In this document: positions 28,501 to 36,309 of the stretch, piece after piece
Position numbering within the stretch: the stretch's first letter is position 1
Layout of the letters: each line of letters starts with the position of its first letter
Assembly: GCA_900545315.1 (NCBI GenBank)
Contig: UQYM01000005.1
Span: 1 to 64,000 of the forward strand
DNA length: 64,000 nucleotides
Direction: 5' to 3'
DNA from: an uncultured Alistipes sp.
GTDB lineage: Bacteria > Bacteroidota > Bacteroidia > Bacteroidales > Rikenellaceae
The notes under the pieces: model-generated
Databases searched by the model: none
Seen by the model: only the letters and a program-made list of their open reading frames with translations
What the model was told of the DNA's origin: nothing
Position numbers and translations under genes: made by a program

Positions 28501-28571
28501 CGGCTCATCAGGTTCCGGTAATCGATCGCACGCAGGGGTTGTGTCCGTGGGGTAATTGTATGTTGTACCAT
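25566..28571 (-). CDS. PEP-synthase-like ATP-grasp protein with receiver-like N-terminal regions
   Basis: 1001 residues. Residues about 27-150 and 172-320 look like two receiver-type alpha/beta domains (SILLICSSYDAY, FDLVISMFNVGDLDVFHF; SILLVEDSIRYYS, LLGVISDVGF). From about 430 the protein follows the pyruvate, phosphate dikinase/PEP synthase N-terminal ATP-binding domain: GEGSLGGKARGLAF, GPLAVRSSSKLEDS, and DLLQIRPIV at the domain end. The swivelling phospho-His domain and the PEP-binding barrel are absent. After the ATP-grasp region comes a tail of about 170 residues (LIGPGRWGSSDPWLGVP) that is conserved in this Bacteroidetes group as I recall it. It cannot be a complete PEP synthase; a signal-controlled phosphotransferase is an inference. 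Confidence 0.7.
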   Translation of the reverse strand: MVQHTITPRTQPLRAIDYRNLMSRRIRSILLICSSYDAYTLEEDGRLEVQINREYMELNLSNPPSFTRVSSAAEAMEVLKQRNDFDLVISMFNVGDLDVFHFSKQLKALHADLPYVLLINYSKDIYRRIEQEDRSAIDYIFCWHGNADLILAIVKLIEDRMNADNDILGVGVQSILLVEDSIRYYSTYLPAIYRLVLQQSAEFLKEALNEQQQMLRKRGRPKILLATNYEEAVMLYERYKSNLLGVISDVGFVLHKNDPSESEKLDAGIDLCRLIRNDDPHMPFLLQSSQESMRATAQELGVGFVVKYSKTLLIELSDYISEEFAFGDFVFRDPKTGEIIGRARDLRDMQRLVQEIPEDVLLYYTSRNRLSKWMYARGLFRLAGMFKAVTENHFSTVAELREFISKAIVEYRIVQGHGVVAHFDAETYNRYIWFARIGEGSLGGKARGLAFINSMLQRFNLYDKYEGVKVMLPRTVVVATDYFDQFIRDNGLMYVINSDVSDEEILSEFVSSRLPEALVIDLRAYIRTVSGPLAVRSSSKLEDSHYQPFAGIYSTYMIPQTKNEDQMLRLLGKAIKSVYASVYFAASRAYIQASSNLLSEEKMAVVIQDVCGTEDSGYFFPTISGVARSLNYYPIGDEKPEDGIVNMAFGLGKLVVEGGQTLRFSPHYPHNVLQLSTPEFALRDTQRIMYALDLRPEEFKTSLDDAVNLQCFEINKARHFRNLRYVASTWDMQNQRISDSSFEEGRKIITFSQILKYDTIPLAEILCDMLAYGEQELRCPVEIEFAVNMDVPYGEDKIFDLLQIRPIVESPSNSSLDWDQVNPEGALIYAESALGLGLIEGVSDVIYIRPDRFDASHTQQMAEEVNRLNTQMRNENRSYVLIGPGRWGSSDPWLGVPIKWPHISEAKVIVECGLENFRVEPSQGTHFFQNLTSFGVGYITINPFQGDGCFDVAQLEALPALYESEHIRHVRFNAPLYIFVDGRKNRAIIHQETDQKSTAES

Positions 28572-28586
28572 AGTTAAATTTAGGCT

Positions 28587-28603
28587 CTGTCCCTTCCCGA
28601 CAG
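28587..28603 (-). promoter_or_regulatory. Hairpin just upstream of the PEP-synthase-like start
   Basis: CTGTC / GACAG stem with loop GGGAAGG, ending 15 bases before the ATG on the minus strand, so it could affect translation start. Confidence 0.35.
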
Positions 28604-29489
28604 TGTTATTGAGAGTTTATGCGACATGAAATTGCAGCGTAGGACGTGACGGCGTTGCGCAGCACATCTATATAGCTGCTTGGAGCCTATCGCACGTCGC
28701 CACCGCACATTTTCATTGTAGTATTTATTATATCAAATCGTCTTATTGAGATAGTAGATCCTTCTGCATTATATTGGCAATGTATATTGCGTTTTTTGGG
28801 GGAGAGTATTTTTCAATTCAATACCGTTGAGGCGGCTCCTCTCCTGCTTGGGAATGCCGAGGGTATGCTCGCGCAACGAACAAGCAGGCACCTGCTCGAT
28901 TCGATGCCGAGACCAGCTCTCTTACAAATGTACAAAAAACCGCCAGGTTCCCAGCTTGTGGGCCGATTTTCTTATTCGCTTTGCCGAGCTTTTCCGACCG
29001 GCCGATCCGTTCTTGCCCCAGCGCCTTAGCATCGCCCCCTCATTCAAACCCTACGACAAACCCATAAGCCCCCAATAGGGACTGGACCCACCCTATAACC
29101 CTAATCAGACATCCAATCCGCTCCCAAGCTCCACAGTTTCCCAATAAAAGAGCCGATAACGAACCGATAAGGACGGAACCTTTAGTCCCCATAACCAAAC
29201 GCCCCAAAGCCCAATCACCACCCGACCCACATACGATCCACACAATAAAAAATTGAGCCTTTCCCCAAACAAAAAAAATCAATAAAAGGGAGACCGGCAT
29301 CATATCTGGTAAGGTACTCAATAAAAAAATAGTTCACCTGCGGGCCACTCTTGTCTGCTTGGACCAGAGGCTCTGCATCACTCGTCGGAGCAGGGAGCAG
29401 CCCCGTTTTTTCCAATTCACGATCGGCAAAATCGGACGGAATTTCAGGCAGACAGGCCAATTTTTTTCGTCACTTTTCGGAACAGATAC

Positions 29490-29520
29490 TTGTTAAAACA
29501 AGTTGTTTCGGTTAAATTTG
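29490..29520 (+). promoter_or_regulatory. Promoter of the fucose permease-like gene
   Basis: TTG at 29490-29492, 20-base spacer, TAAATTTG at 29513-29520, 37 bases before the ATG. Confidence 0.6.
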
Positions 29521-29557
29521 TTCTCGCCAAAAACAAACAACCTAATCTAAATTATAC

Positions 29558-30889
29558 ATGAGCCAAAACTCTAAACTGGTCGCCAGATCAGTCTTGTTGC
29601 CATTTATATTGGTGACCTCTCTTTTCTTCGCCTGGGGTTTCGCCAATGACATCACCAATCCCATGGTGAAGGCCTTCTCCAAAATTTTCCGCATGAGTAC
29701 CACCGACGGCGCTCTGGTACAATTGGCCTTTTACGGCGGATACTTCGCCATGGCCTTCCCCGCAGCACTCTTCATCCGCAAATACTCCTACAAAACGGGA
29801 ATCCTGGTAGGACTTGCCCTCTATGCCTGCGGTGCCCTGCTCTTCATCCCCGCCAGCAAGACAGGACTCTATTTCCCATTTTTAATTGCCTATTTTATCC
29901 TTACCTGCGGCCTCTCATTCCTCGAGACCAGCTCGAACCCCTATATTTTAAGCATGGGTGATGAGGCCACCGCAACCCGACGGTTGAACCTCTCTCAGGC
30001 CTTCAACCCAATCGGATCACTGCTGGGCATGTATTGTGCCATGGAGTTCATCCAGGCCCGCATGAGCCCACTCGATACGGCCGAACGGGCACAACTCTCC
30101 GATGCCGAATTCGAAGCCCTCAAAGCCGCCGACCTGAACGTACTGATTACCCCCTATGTCATTGTGGGATTGGTCATCTTAGCCCTCTTTTTCCTGATCT
30201 ACTTCACCAAGATGCCCAAAAACGGGGATAAAGACCACTCGATGAATCTGGGACAGGTCCTGAAACGGATCTTGGCCATCCCCCGCTATCGGGAAGGGGT
30301 GATCGCCCAGTTCTTCTATGTCGGAGCTCAGATCATGTGCTGGACCTTTATTATTCAGTACGGCACCCGGGTCTTCACCCACATGGGTATGGAGGAGCAG
30401 GATGCCGAGGTGCTTTCTCAACAGTACAACATTGCCGCCATGGCCATCTTCTGTGTCAGCCGATTCATCTGCACCTCCCTGATGAAATACTTCTCGCCGG
30501 GCAAACTATTGATGATCTTCGCCGTAGCCGGAGTGGTCCTGACCGCCGGGGTGATCGGCTTCCAAAACATATACGGCATGTACTGTCTGGTAGGTGTTTC
30601 AGCCTGCATGTCCTTGATGTTCCCAACCATATACGGAATTGCCCTGGAGGGGCTCGGTGACGATGCCAAATTCGGCGCAGCAGGTCTGATTATGGCCATT
30701 CTGGGCGGATCCATCATGCCGCCGGCACAGGCCGCCATCATCGACCAGGGAACTCTGCTCGGCATGCCGGCCGTGAATGTATCGTTCATTCTGCCGCTGA
30801 TCTGCTTTGTGGTGATCATCTTCTACGGCTACCGCAGCCACACAATCCACCACAAAGATCGCCGCATCGCAGCCAAAGCCCGGGCCTAA
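29558..30889 (+). CDS. fucP: Sugar:H+ symporter, FucP/FHS family of MFS
   Basis: 443 residues, 12 predicted membrane helices. FHS-family hallmarks are FFAWGFANDITNPM in helix 1, FYGGYFAMAFPAALF, and FLETSSNPYI in the fourth helix region (E. coli FucP has ETAANPYI). FHS carriers move L-fucose, glucose/galactose or related monosaccharides in with protons. The choice of fucose is supported mainly by the neighbouring RbsD/FucU-like gene; no fucose isomerase, kinase or aldolase is in the window. It has its own promoter. Confidence 0.8.
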   Translation: MSQNSKLVARSVLLPFILVTSLFFAWGFANDITNPMVKAFSKIFRMSTTDGALVQLAFYGGYFAMAFPAALFIRKYSYKTGILVGLALYACGALLFIPASKTGLYFPFLIAYFILTCGLSFLETSSNPYILSMGDEATATRRLNLSQAFNPIGSLLGMYCAMEFIQARMSPLDTAERAQLSDAEFEALKAADLNVLITPYVIVGLVILALFFLIYFTKMPKNGDKDHSMNLGQVLKRILAIPRYREGVIAQFFYVGAQIMCWTFIIQYGTRVFTHMGMEEQDAEVLSQQYNIAAMAIFCVSRFICTSLMKYFSPGKLLMIFAVAGVVLTAGVIGFQNIYGMYCLVGVSACMSLMFPTIYGIALEGLGDDAKFGAAGLIMAILGGSIMPPAQAAIIDQGTLLGMPAVNVSFILPLICFVVIIFYGYRSHTIHHKDRRIAAKARA

Positions 30890-31001
30890 ACGACCTCTAT
30901 CAACCCCAAGAGCCGTTTTGCTCTTCGAGGTTCTGTCGCGAGCAGCATGTTACGTTGTCAATGCTGCTCCAGGTCGGGCACTGCATCCATACCATACCAT
31001 T

Positions 31002-31604
31002 ATGAATCCGTTTCGAATCAGATCCAGGGGCTTCTACTGCATCCTGCTGGGAATTCTCCTCACAGGATGCCGGCAACAAATGCCCAACGCAACCGCAATC
31101 TGTTCGGACCCCAATAGCCAAACAACCGATACCATGTGGAGAGAAGAATTTGAACAACTGTTACCCAAATTGGGCCATCGCAACTGGATTTTGGTCGTTG
31201 ACCAGGCCTACCCGCTGCAAAGTGCGCCGGGCATTATCACGATCGACACCGGACAGCCGCTGCCCACGGTACTCAACGAGCTGATCACTCTGCTCAACCA
31301 AGCCCCGCACGTCAAACCGATCTACTATACCGATTTGGAGCTGAATGCGCTTTCCGATGAGATTTGTCCGGGAGCCGAACAGGCCCGGCAGGATATTTTC
31401 GACGAGCTCAAGGGGGCCCAGGTGAATACGATTCTTCACGAAGAGGTATTTGCCAAAATTGACGCTGCCTCCAAACTGTTCACCACGGTGGTACTCAAGA
31501 CGCAATCCCGCACCCCCTACTCTTCGGTGTTTATCGAACTGGATTGTGGTTACTGGACCGCCGACGCAGAACAGGCCCTCCGCTCCCGAATGAAAAGTTT
31601 GTAA
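31002..31604 (+). CDS. RbsD/FucU-like mutarotase family protein exported as a lipoprotein
   Basis: 200 residues from the ATG at 31002, which gives a lipoprotein signal ending LLTGC (Cys23); the longer frame only adds non-coding-like residues. The mature part follows the RbsD/FucU plan: LGHRNWILVVDQAYP with His59 and Asp67 at the places of the family's catalytic His and Asp, ITIDTGQPL, then HEEVFAKIDAASKLF and PYSSVFIELDCGYW at the end (family: HEEF...R.GE..PYAN). RbsD and FucU interconvert sugar anomers and are normally cytoplasmic, so a lipid-anchored version is unusual. Two hairpins (30908-30925 and 30940-30969) lie between it and the permease gene. Confidence 0.65.
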   Translation: MNPFRIRSRGFYCILLGILLTGCRQQMPNATAICSDPNSQTTDTMWREEFEQLLPKLGHRNWILVVDQAYPLQSAPGIITIDTGQPLPTVLNELITLLNQAPHVKPIYYTDLELNALSDEICPGAEQARQDIFDELKGAQVNTILHEEVFAKIDAASKLFTTVVLKTQSRTPYSSVFIELDCGYWTADAEQALRSRMKSL

Positions 31605-31716
31605 CAGCCGACGATCTGAGGTGGCCTCTGGCACCTCACTCCAGATGCGAGGGCCAATCAACTTGGTATTCCGAGCCAATCATCGACATACATATAGACA
31701 TACATTATATAAGTAT

Positions 31717-31757
31717 AACCCCGTCCAGATGCGATCACCGATCACGGACGGGGTTTA
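31717..31757. terminator. Terminator between permease operon and SAHH-like gene
   Basis: AACCCCGTCC paired with GGACGGGGTTT. It lies between convergent genes and may serve both. Confidence 0.8.
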
Positions 31758-31833
31758 ATTGATTGGCACGATTCAATTCCAACAAACGCATGCAAAGCAC
31801 CGCAAACGATACCCTCCACCGCCAGAGGCAAAA

Positions 31834-32892
31834 TTACAACCCGATCAGTTGCAATTCGTCAGCGATGGCCCCTTCACGGCGCACGATGTCGAGCAACTGC
31901 TCCTGCATCGTTTCGGAGGGGGTGACGATACCGTGTGCTTCGGGGTGGTGCAGAATCCACTCCAACCCGGCATTCTGCAGAGCGAATGTGGTTTCGATAT
32001 AGCGCAAATGGGTCGGCTCCTCCAGGGCAAAATTGATCGCCACTTTACGATTCAAGACCGCTGACTCCGGAAATTTCTCTCCATACTCATCTTCGGCTCC
32101 GATATTCACCAATACCTGCCCCTGCAAAAACGGCTCGACAGGATAAGAACGACTAATTACACCGGCCACAGAGGTCGCCGTTACGATATGGGTTGCACGT
32201 TGCACTGCAGCAACCACAGCCTCCCGATCGGTCATATCGATGAAGGGAAACGCCCCGACCGGAGTCTGTTGCAGGCGATCACGCATCGATCGAGACTCGA
32301 CCACCTCGACCTGTGCCCCGGTCGCTTTCAATTTAATACCTACCCCACTGCCGATCTTGCCGAATCCGAACAACAACCACCGTTGTGAAGGCTCCACACG
32401 CTGACCGAACAGCTGTAATCCCCGAATCAATCCGTCACCGGTTCCGAGCGCCCCTTCGATCCGCTTCACACGGCTCCCGTCGGTATTGAAGCAGGGCTTT
32501 GCAGAATGGGTATAATAGGCGATACCGGAGTGGGTCAACTCGGCAAAACCGTACCGGGGATGCAGGTCGCTGTGCAACCCGATGCAATCCGACACCAGAT
32601 CGTATCCTTCCCCCTTTTGGCGGGCCACCTGAAGGCCGATCCGCTCGGCCCATTCGATAAAGGCCGGATCGTACGGAACCCCCTCGATATGGGAGAGCGT
32701 CACCTGGGCCCCACCGGCAATTAATGGTAAAAATTTTGCGATGGTATTAAAAAAAAGGGGTGTCGCCTCCAAAATTTTTAATCCAGCAAACGGTTTTCTT
32801 GACTCAAAATCTGCATACTGAGCTCGAATCACGGGATAATCCTCCGGACGATAATGTTTCTGGAGATAAGTCAATAATTGATCAACCATCAT
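31834..32892 (-). CDS. S-adenosylhomocysteinase-like NAD-binding protein
   Basis: 352 residues from the ATG at 32892 (MMVDQLLTYL); the longer frame begins with residues unlike a protein start. A Rossmann fold is clear at about residue 190: WLLFGFGKIGSGVG followed by VEVVESR. The order of parts (substrate half, NAD half, late return to substrate half) and segments such as GALGTGDGLIRG recall S-adenosylhomocysteine hydrolase (CRESLPDGIMRA-type region then GYGDVGKG). It is about 80 residues shorter than SAHH and lacks the usual C-terminal lysine/tyrosine tail that reaches into the partner's NAD site. It may act on another nucleoside or amino acid thioether. Confidence 0.55.
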   Translation of the reverse strand: MMVDQLLTYLQKHYRPEDYPVIRAQYADFESRKPFAGLKILEATPLFFNTIAKFLPLIAGGAQVTLSHIEGVPYDPAFIEWAERIGLQVARQKGEGYDLVSDCIGLHSDLHPRYGFAELTHSGIAYYTHSAKPCFNTDGSRVKRIEGALGTGDGLIRGLQLFGQRVEPSQRWLLFGFGKIGSGVGIKLKATGAQVEVVESRSMRDRLQQTPVGAFPFIDMTDREAVVAAVQRATHIVTATSVAGVISRSYPVEPFLQGQVLVNIGAEDEYGEKFPESAVLNRKVAINFALEEPTHLRYIETTFALQNAGLEWILHHPEAHGIVTPSETMQEQLLDIVRREGAIADELQLIGL

Positions 32893-33266
32893 AAAATGCA
32901 TTATATATCCGATCTTCAAGTTGTTATGTAAATAACAACAGATCGGAGCAAACAAAAATACAACATTTTAAAATACGCTAAGTATTGCAAATATGCAATC
33001 CAAACTACCTATAAACGCTCTCACTCGAAGATAAAAAAGATGATTTATCGGAGGGGAAGTGGTGATTTTTACGAAAAAAGAATTACTTTTGACACACTGA
33101 AATCTGAAAGGGAGAATTTTGTGCAATTTTGTCGTTAAGACTAAAGTTTTGTATTTTTCCCAACAGAAAGACAGAAAATTGATCAATTCTTAAAATAAAA
33201 CTTTTAACTTGCAAAAAAGAAAAAGAAAAAACAACCAAACCAAACAAACCAATCAATACTTAAAAC
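32893..33266. other. AT-rich divergent promoter region
   Basis: Holds the upstream regions of the SAHH-like gene (minus) and of exbB (plus). No clear -33/-7 pair; no gene seen. Confidence 0.5.
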
Positions 33267-34085
33267 ATGAAAACAAAATCTTCTAAACCTGCAAAGAATT
33301 CTGTAGGCGGCGTACGTTCTGCCGGTGTTGTTCTGCTGATTTGCTTCATCATCGCAGTATGCCTGTTCAACTTCGTTTTCGGTAACCCAGACAACTTCCA
33401 GGGTGGTGATCCTAACAACCAGCCACTTCAGGGTAACCTGCTGGGTACCATCTACAAAGGTGGTGTGATCGTGCCTCTGTTGCAGACCATGTTCCTGACC
33501 GTATTGGTACTGAGCGTTGAGCGTTGGTTCGCTATCCGCAAAGCCAATGGTAAAGGTAACCTGACCAAATTCGTTCGCAACGTAAAAGATTGCCTCGAGA
33601 AAAATGACCTGGAAGGTGCTCGTGCACTGTGCGCTAAACAGCGTGGTTCAGTTGCAAACGTTGTTCTGTCAGCTTTGGAGACCTACGCTCAGGTAGAAAA
33701 AGATGACACCCTGAACAAAGAGCAGAGTGTTGCAGCTATTCAGAAACGTTTGGAAGAGGCTACTGCACTGGAGTTGCCTACTCTGGAGCAGAACCTGCCG
33801 GTTATCGCTACCATGACCACTCTGGGTACGTTGATCGGACTTCTCGGTACCGTTATCGGTATGATCCGTTCATTCGCCGCTTTGGCAAATGCCGGTGCTC
33901 CTGACTCAATCGCTCTGTCAACCGGTATTTCTGAGGCCTTGATCAACACCGCATTCGGTATCGCAACTGGTGCTTGCGCCGTTATCGCTTACAACTACTA
34001 CACTAGCAAAATCGACAAACTGACTTACAGCATCGACGAAGTAGGTTTCACCATCGTTGCCGCTTACAACGTAGCCCACAAATAA
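33267..34085 (+). CDS. exbB: ExbB/TolQ-type proton channel subunit
   Basis: 272 residues. One helix near residues 20-42, an insert, a second at about 70-90 (IVPLLQTMFLTVLVLSVER), a cytoplasmic region, then two helices with the ExbB signature (MTTLGTLIGLLGTVIGMI, and TAFGIATGACAVIAYNYY near 230). It forms the pentameric stator that, with ExbD, uses proton flow to drive TonB. First gene of a four-gene operon with gaps of 21, 31 and 28 bases. Codon use is strongly biased, as in highly expressed genes. Confidence 0.93.
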   Translation: MKTKSSKPAKNSVGGVRSAGVVLLICFIIAVCLFNFVFGNPDNFQGGDPNNQPLQGNLLGTIYKGGVIVPLLQTMFLTVLVLSVERWFAIRKANGKGNLTKFVRNVKDCLEKNDLEGARALCAKQRGSVANVVLSALETYAQVEKDDTLNKEQSVAAIQKRLEEATALELPTLEQNLPVIATMTTLGTLIGLLGTVIGMIRSFAALANAGAPDSIALSTGISEALINTAFGIATGACAVIAYNYYTSKIDKLTYSIDEVGFTIVAAYNVAHK

Positions 34086-34106
34086 ACCCATCAGACACGT
34101 TTAGCT

Positions 34107-34715
34107 ATGCCTAAAGTAAAAGTAAAAAGAAAAAGTACGTTCATCGACATGACTGCCATGAGCGATGTGACCGTACTTTTGCTTACTTTCTTCATGCTGA
34201 CGTCAACCTTCATCCAGAAGGAGCCTGTCCAGGTGAATACGCCGGGATCCGTTTCGGAGATCAAAATCCCCGAAACCAACATCCTGCAGATCCTGGTAGA
34301 CCCCAAAGGCAAGGTGTTCATGAGCCTTGACCGCCAGGATGACCGTGTAGCAGTTTTGGAGAAGATGGGTGAACAGTACGGCGTATCGTTCACGAATGAG
34401 GAGCTGAACAAATTCAAATTGGCCAACTCATTCGGCGTCGACATCAGAAAGATGAAAGCATTCTTGGATCTCTCCTCCGAAGAGCAGGACAAACAGCTGC
34501 CCGCGTTGGGAATCCCGACCGACAGCACCAACAACCAGTTCAAGGAGTGGGTCAAGATTGCCCGCGAGCAGAACAAGAGTCTGCGTATTGCCATCAAGGC
34601 AGACCAGACGACTCCCTATGCACAGATCAAAACGATTATGTCCTCTCTACAGGATATCCGCGAAAACCGGTATAACCTGATCACTTCCCTCAAAGTCGTT
34701 TCCAAAGACATGTAA
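34107..34715 (+). CDS. exbD: ExbD/TolR-type protein 1
   Basis: 202 residues. Basic N-terminus (KVKVKRKST), then the single transmembrane helix FIDMTAMSDVTVLLLTFFML with the proton-carrying Asp, then a periplasmic domain that is longer than in E. coli ExbD (141 residues), with an insert of charged residues around 80-140. Partner of ExbB; the periplasmic part engages peptidoglycan or TonB. Confidence 0.9.
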   Translation: MPKVKVKRKSTFIDMTAMSDVTVLLLTFFMLTSTFIQKEPVQVNTPGSVSEIKIPETNILQILVDPKGKVFMSLDRQDDRVAVLEKMGEQYGVSFTNEELNKFKLANSFGVDIRKMKAFLDLSSEEQDKQLPALGIPTDSTNNQFKEWVKIAREQNKSLRIAIKADQTTPYAQIKTIMSSLQDIRENRYNLITSLKVVSKDM

Positions 34716-34746
34716 ACGTTAATCGGAAAAAAGTAAAATAAGCAAT

Positions 34747-35403
34747 ATGGCTGAAGTACAACAAAAAGATAACGGAGGGAAGCAGAAAGGCAAACAGAAG
34801 AAAATGACCATCCGCGTGGACTTTACCCCGATGGTGGATATGAACATGTTGTTGATCACTTTCTTCATGCTGTGTACCTCCCTCAGTAAGCCGCAGACCA
34901 TGGAAATCAGTATGCCGTCTAACGACAAGGTGTCGGAAGAGGAGCAGAACAAAGTACAGGCATCGCGTGCAATTACCGTCCTGTTGGGCGGCGACGACCA
35001 GTTGTTCTACTACACAGGCGAACCGAGCTATGAGGATTACACCTCTTTGAAGGAGACCTCTTACAAAGCAGATGGTTTGCGTGCACTGTTGCTCAACCGC
35101 AACAGAGAGGTGGTAGCCAAGATGGACGAGCTCAAAAAGGACAAAGCTGAAAACCGTCTCACAGAAGAGCAGTACGATGAAAAAGTTGCCGAGTTGCGCA
35201 AAACCGAAAAGACCTCACCGATCGTTTTGATCAAGGCCACGGATGAAGCCAGCTACAAAAACTTGATCGATGTACTGGACGAGATGCATATCTGCAACAT
35301 CAGCAAGTATGCGATCGTCGATATTACGGATGGCGATAAATTCTTGATGGAAAACCTGCTTAGCAAAGGTGGATTGACCAATCAGATTGACCGCTCAAAA
35401 TAA
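34747..35403 (+). CDS. exbD: ExbD/TolR-type protein 2
   Basis: 218 residues. Its membrane helix (FTPMVDMNMLLITFFML) carries the essential Asp. The periplasmic part includes a helical insert (MDELKKDKAENRLTEEQYDEK). Two different ExbD proteins in one cluster are usual in Bacteroidetes and may form a heterodimer inside the ExbB pore. 31 bases after the first exbD. Confidence 0.9.
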   Translation: MAEVQQKDNGGKQKGKQKKMTIRVDFTPMVDMNMLLITFFMLCTSLSKPQTMEISMPSNDKVSEEEQNKVQASRAITVLLGGDDQLFYYTGEPSYEDYTSLKETSYKADGLRALLLNRNREVVAKMDELKKDKAENRLTEEQYDEKVAELRKTEKTSPIVLIKATDEASYKNLIDVLDEMHICNISKYAIVDITDGDKFLMENLLSKGGLTNQIDRSK

Positions 35404-35431
35404 CAACTAACACACATTAAACCGAAAGAAA

Positions 35432-36253
35432 ATGGCTAAAATAGATTTGACTTCGAGAGAGTGGTGCGAGTTGGTATTTGAGGGTAAGAACAAAGCCTAC
35501 GGTGCGTATGACATGCGTCAAAACACCTCGTCACGTCACACCAAAGCTTTGATTATCGTCATGATCTTCGTCGTGATCGCTTTCTCCCTGCCCTTCCTGT
35601 TGAAAGCAGTTGCTGACAGACAGCAGAAAGAGGTAATGGAAGAGGTCACCACTCTGGCAGATTTGAAAACAACCGAAGAACCGGAACAGCAGCAGCTGAA
35701 GAAACCGGATCTTCCTCCCCCTCCCCCACTGAAGAGTTCTATCAAGTTTACCCCCCCGGTAATCAAGAAGGACGAAGAGGTGACCGAGGCTGATGAGATG
35801 AAGACTCAGGAGGACCTGATCGACAGCAAGACTGCCATCTCTATCGCCGATATCAAAGGTACCGATGATATCAACGGTAAAGATATTGCCGATATCCGGA
35901 CCGTGGTTAAAGAGCCTGTAGAAGAGAAGAAACAGGAGATTTACCACACTGTAGAGCAGATGCCTCAGTTCCCGGGCGGTGATGCTGAATTGTTGAAATA
36001 CATCCGTGACAACATGCGTTATCCGCAGGCTGCCTTGGAGAACAACATTCAGGGTCGAGTTATCGTACAGTTCGTGGTTGGCAAAGATGGTAACGTAACC
36101 AACGTACAGGTGCTGAAAGGCGTCGATCGTCTTTGCGACCAGGAGGCCGTTCGTGTGATCGAGTCGATGCCAAGATGGATCCCTGGTAAACACAACGGTG
36201 TAGCCGTACCGGTTTACTACCGAGTACCGGTAAACTTCAAAATTCTTCGATAG
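35432..36253 (+). CDS. tonB: TonB energy transducer
   Basis: 273 residues. One N-terminal membrane helix at about 36-58, a Pro-rich stretch (PDLPPPPPLKS near 90) and a C-terminal TonB domain (about 170-273: VEQMPQFPGGDAELLKYIRDN, QGRVIVQFVVGKDG, VPVYYRVPVNF). It passes the ExbB/ExbD energy to outer-membrane TonB-dependent receptors. Its C-terminal domain is very close to both copies in the protein at 37025. A terminator follows at 36267. Confidence 0.94.
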   Translation: MAKIDLTSREWCELVFEGKNKAYGAYDMRQNTSSRHTKALIIVMIFVVIAFSLPFLLKAVADRQQKEVMEEVTTLADLKTTEEPEQQQLKKPDLPPPPPLKSSIKFTPPVIKKDEEVTEADEMKTQEDLIDSKTAISIADIKGTDDINGKDIADIRTVVKEPVEEKKQEIYHTVEQMPQFPGGDAELLKYIRDNMRYPQAALENNIQGRVIVQFVVGKDGNVTNVQVLKGVDRLCDQEAVRVIESMPRWIPGKHNGVAVPVYYRVPVNFKILR

Positions 36254-36266
36254 AATTTGATTCACT

Positions 36267-36309
36267 AAAAAATACCGGACATCCCGCAAAGGATGTCCGG
36301 TATTTTTTT
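36267..36309 (+). terminator. Terminator after tonB
   Basis: AAAAATACCGGACATCC / GGATGTCCGGTATTTTTTT, ending the exb-ton operon. Confidence 0.92.

Larger units (their letters stand above)
28572..29557. other. Long intergenic region with candidate structured leader RNA
   Basis: No gene is supported over 985 bases. The part 28800-28932, read on the minus strand, starts with a good -7 box (TACATTTG, 28925-28932) and carries a CCTGCTTG/CAAGCAGG stem and two inexact repeats of the form CCTGCT(T/C)G...ATGCCGAG on the plus strand (28843-28861 and 28891-28911). This could be a leader or small RNA. From 29040 to 29330 the plus strand is C/A-rich and G-poor with nothing recognisable. Confidence 0.45.

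Noticed and set aside
28787..29078. Overlapping 80- and 83-codon plus-strand frames (VCSRNEQAG type)
   Set aside because: They translate the candidate structured RNA or repeat region; two frames are equally open and neither resembles a protein.
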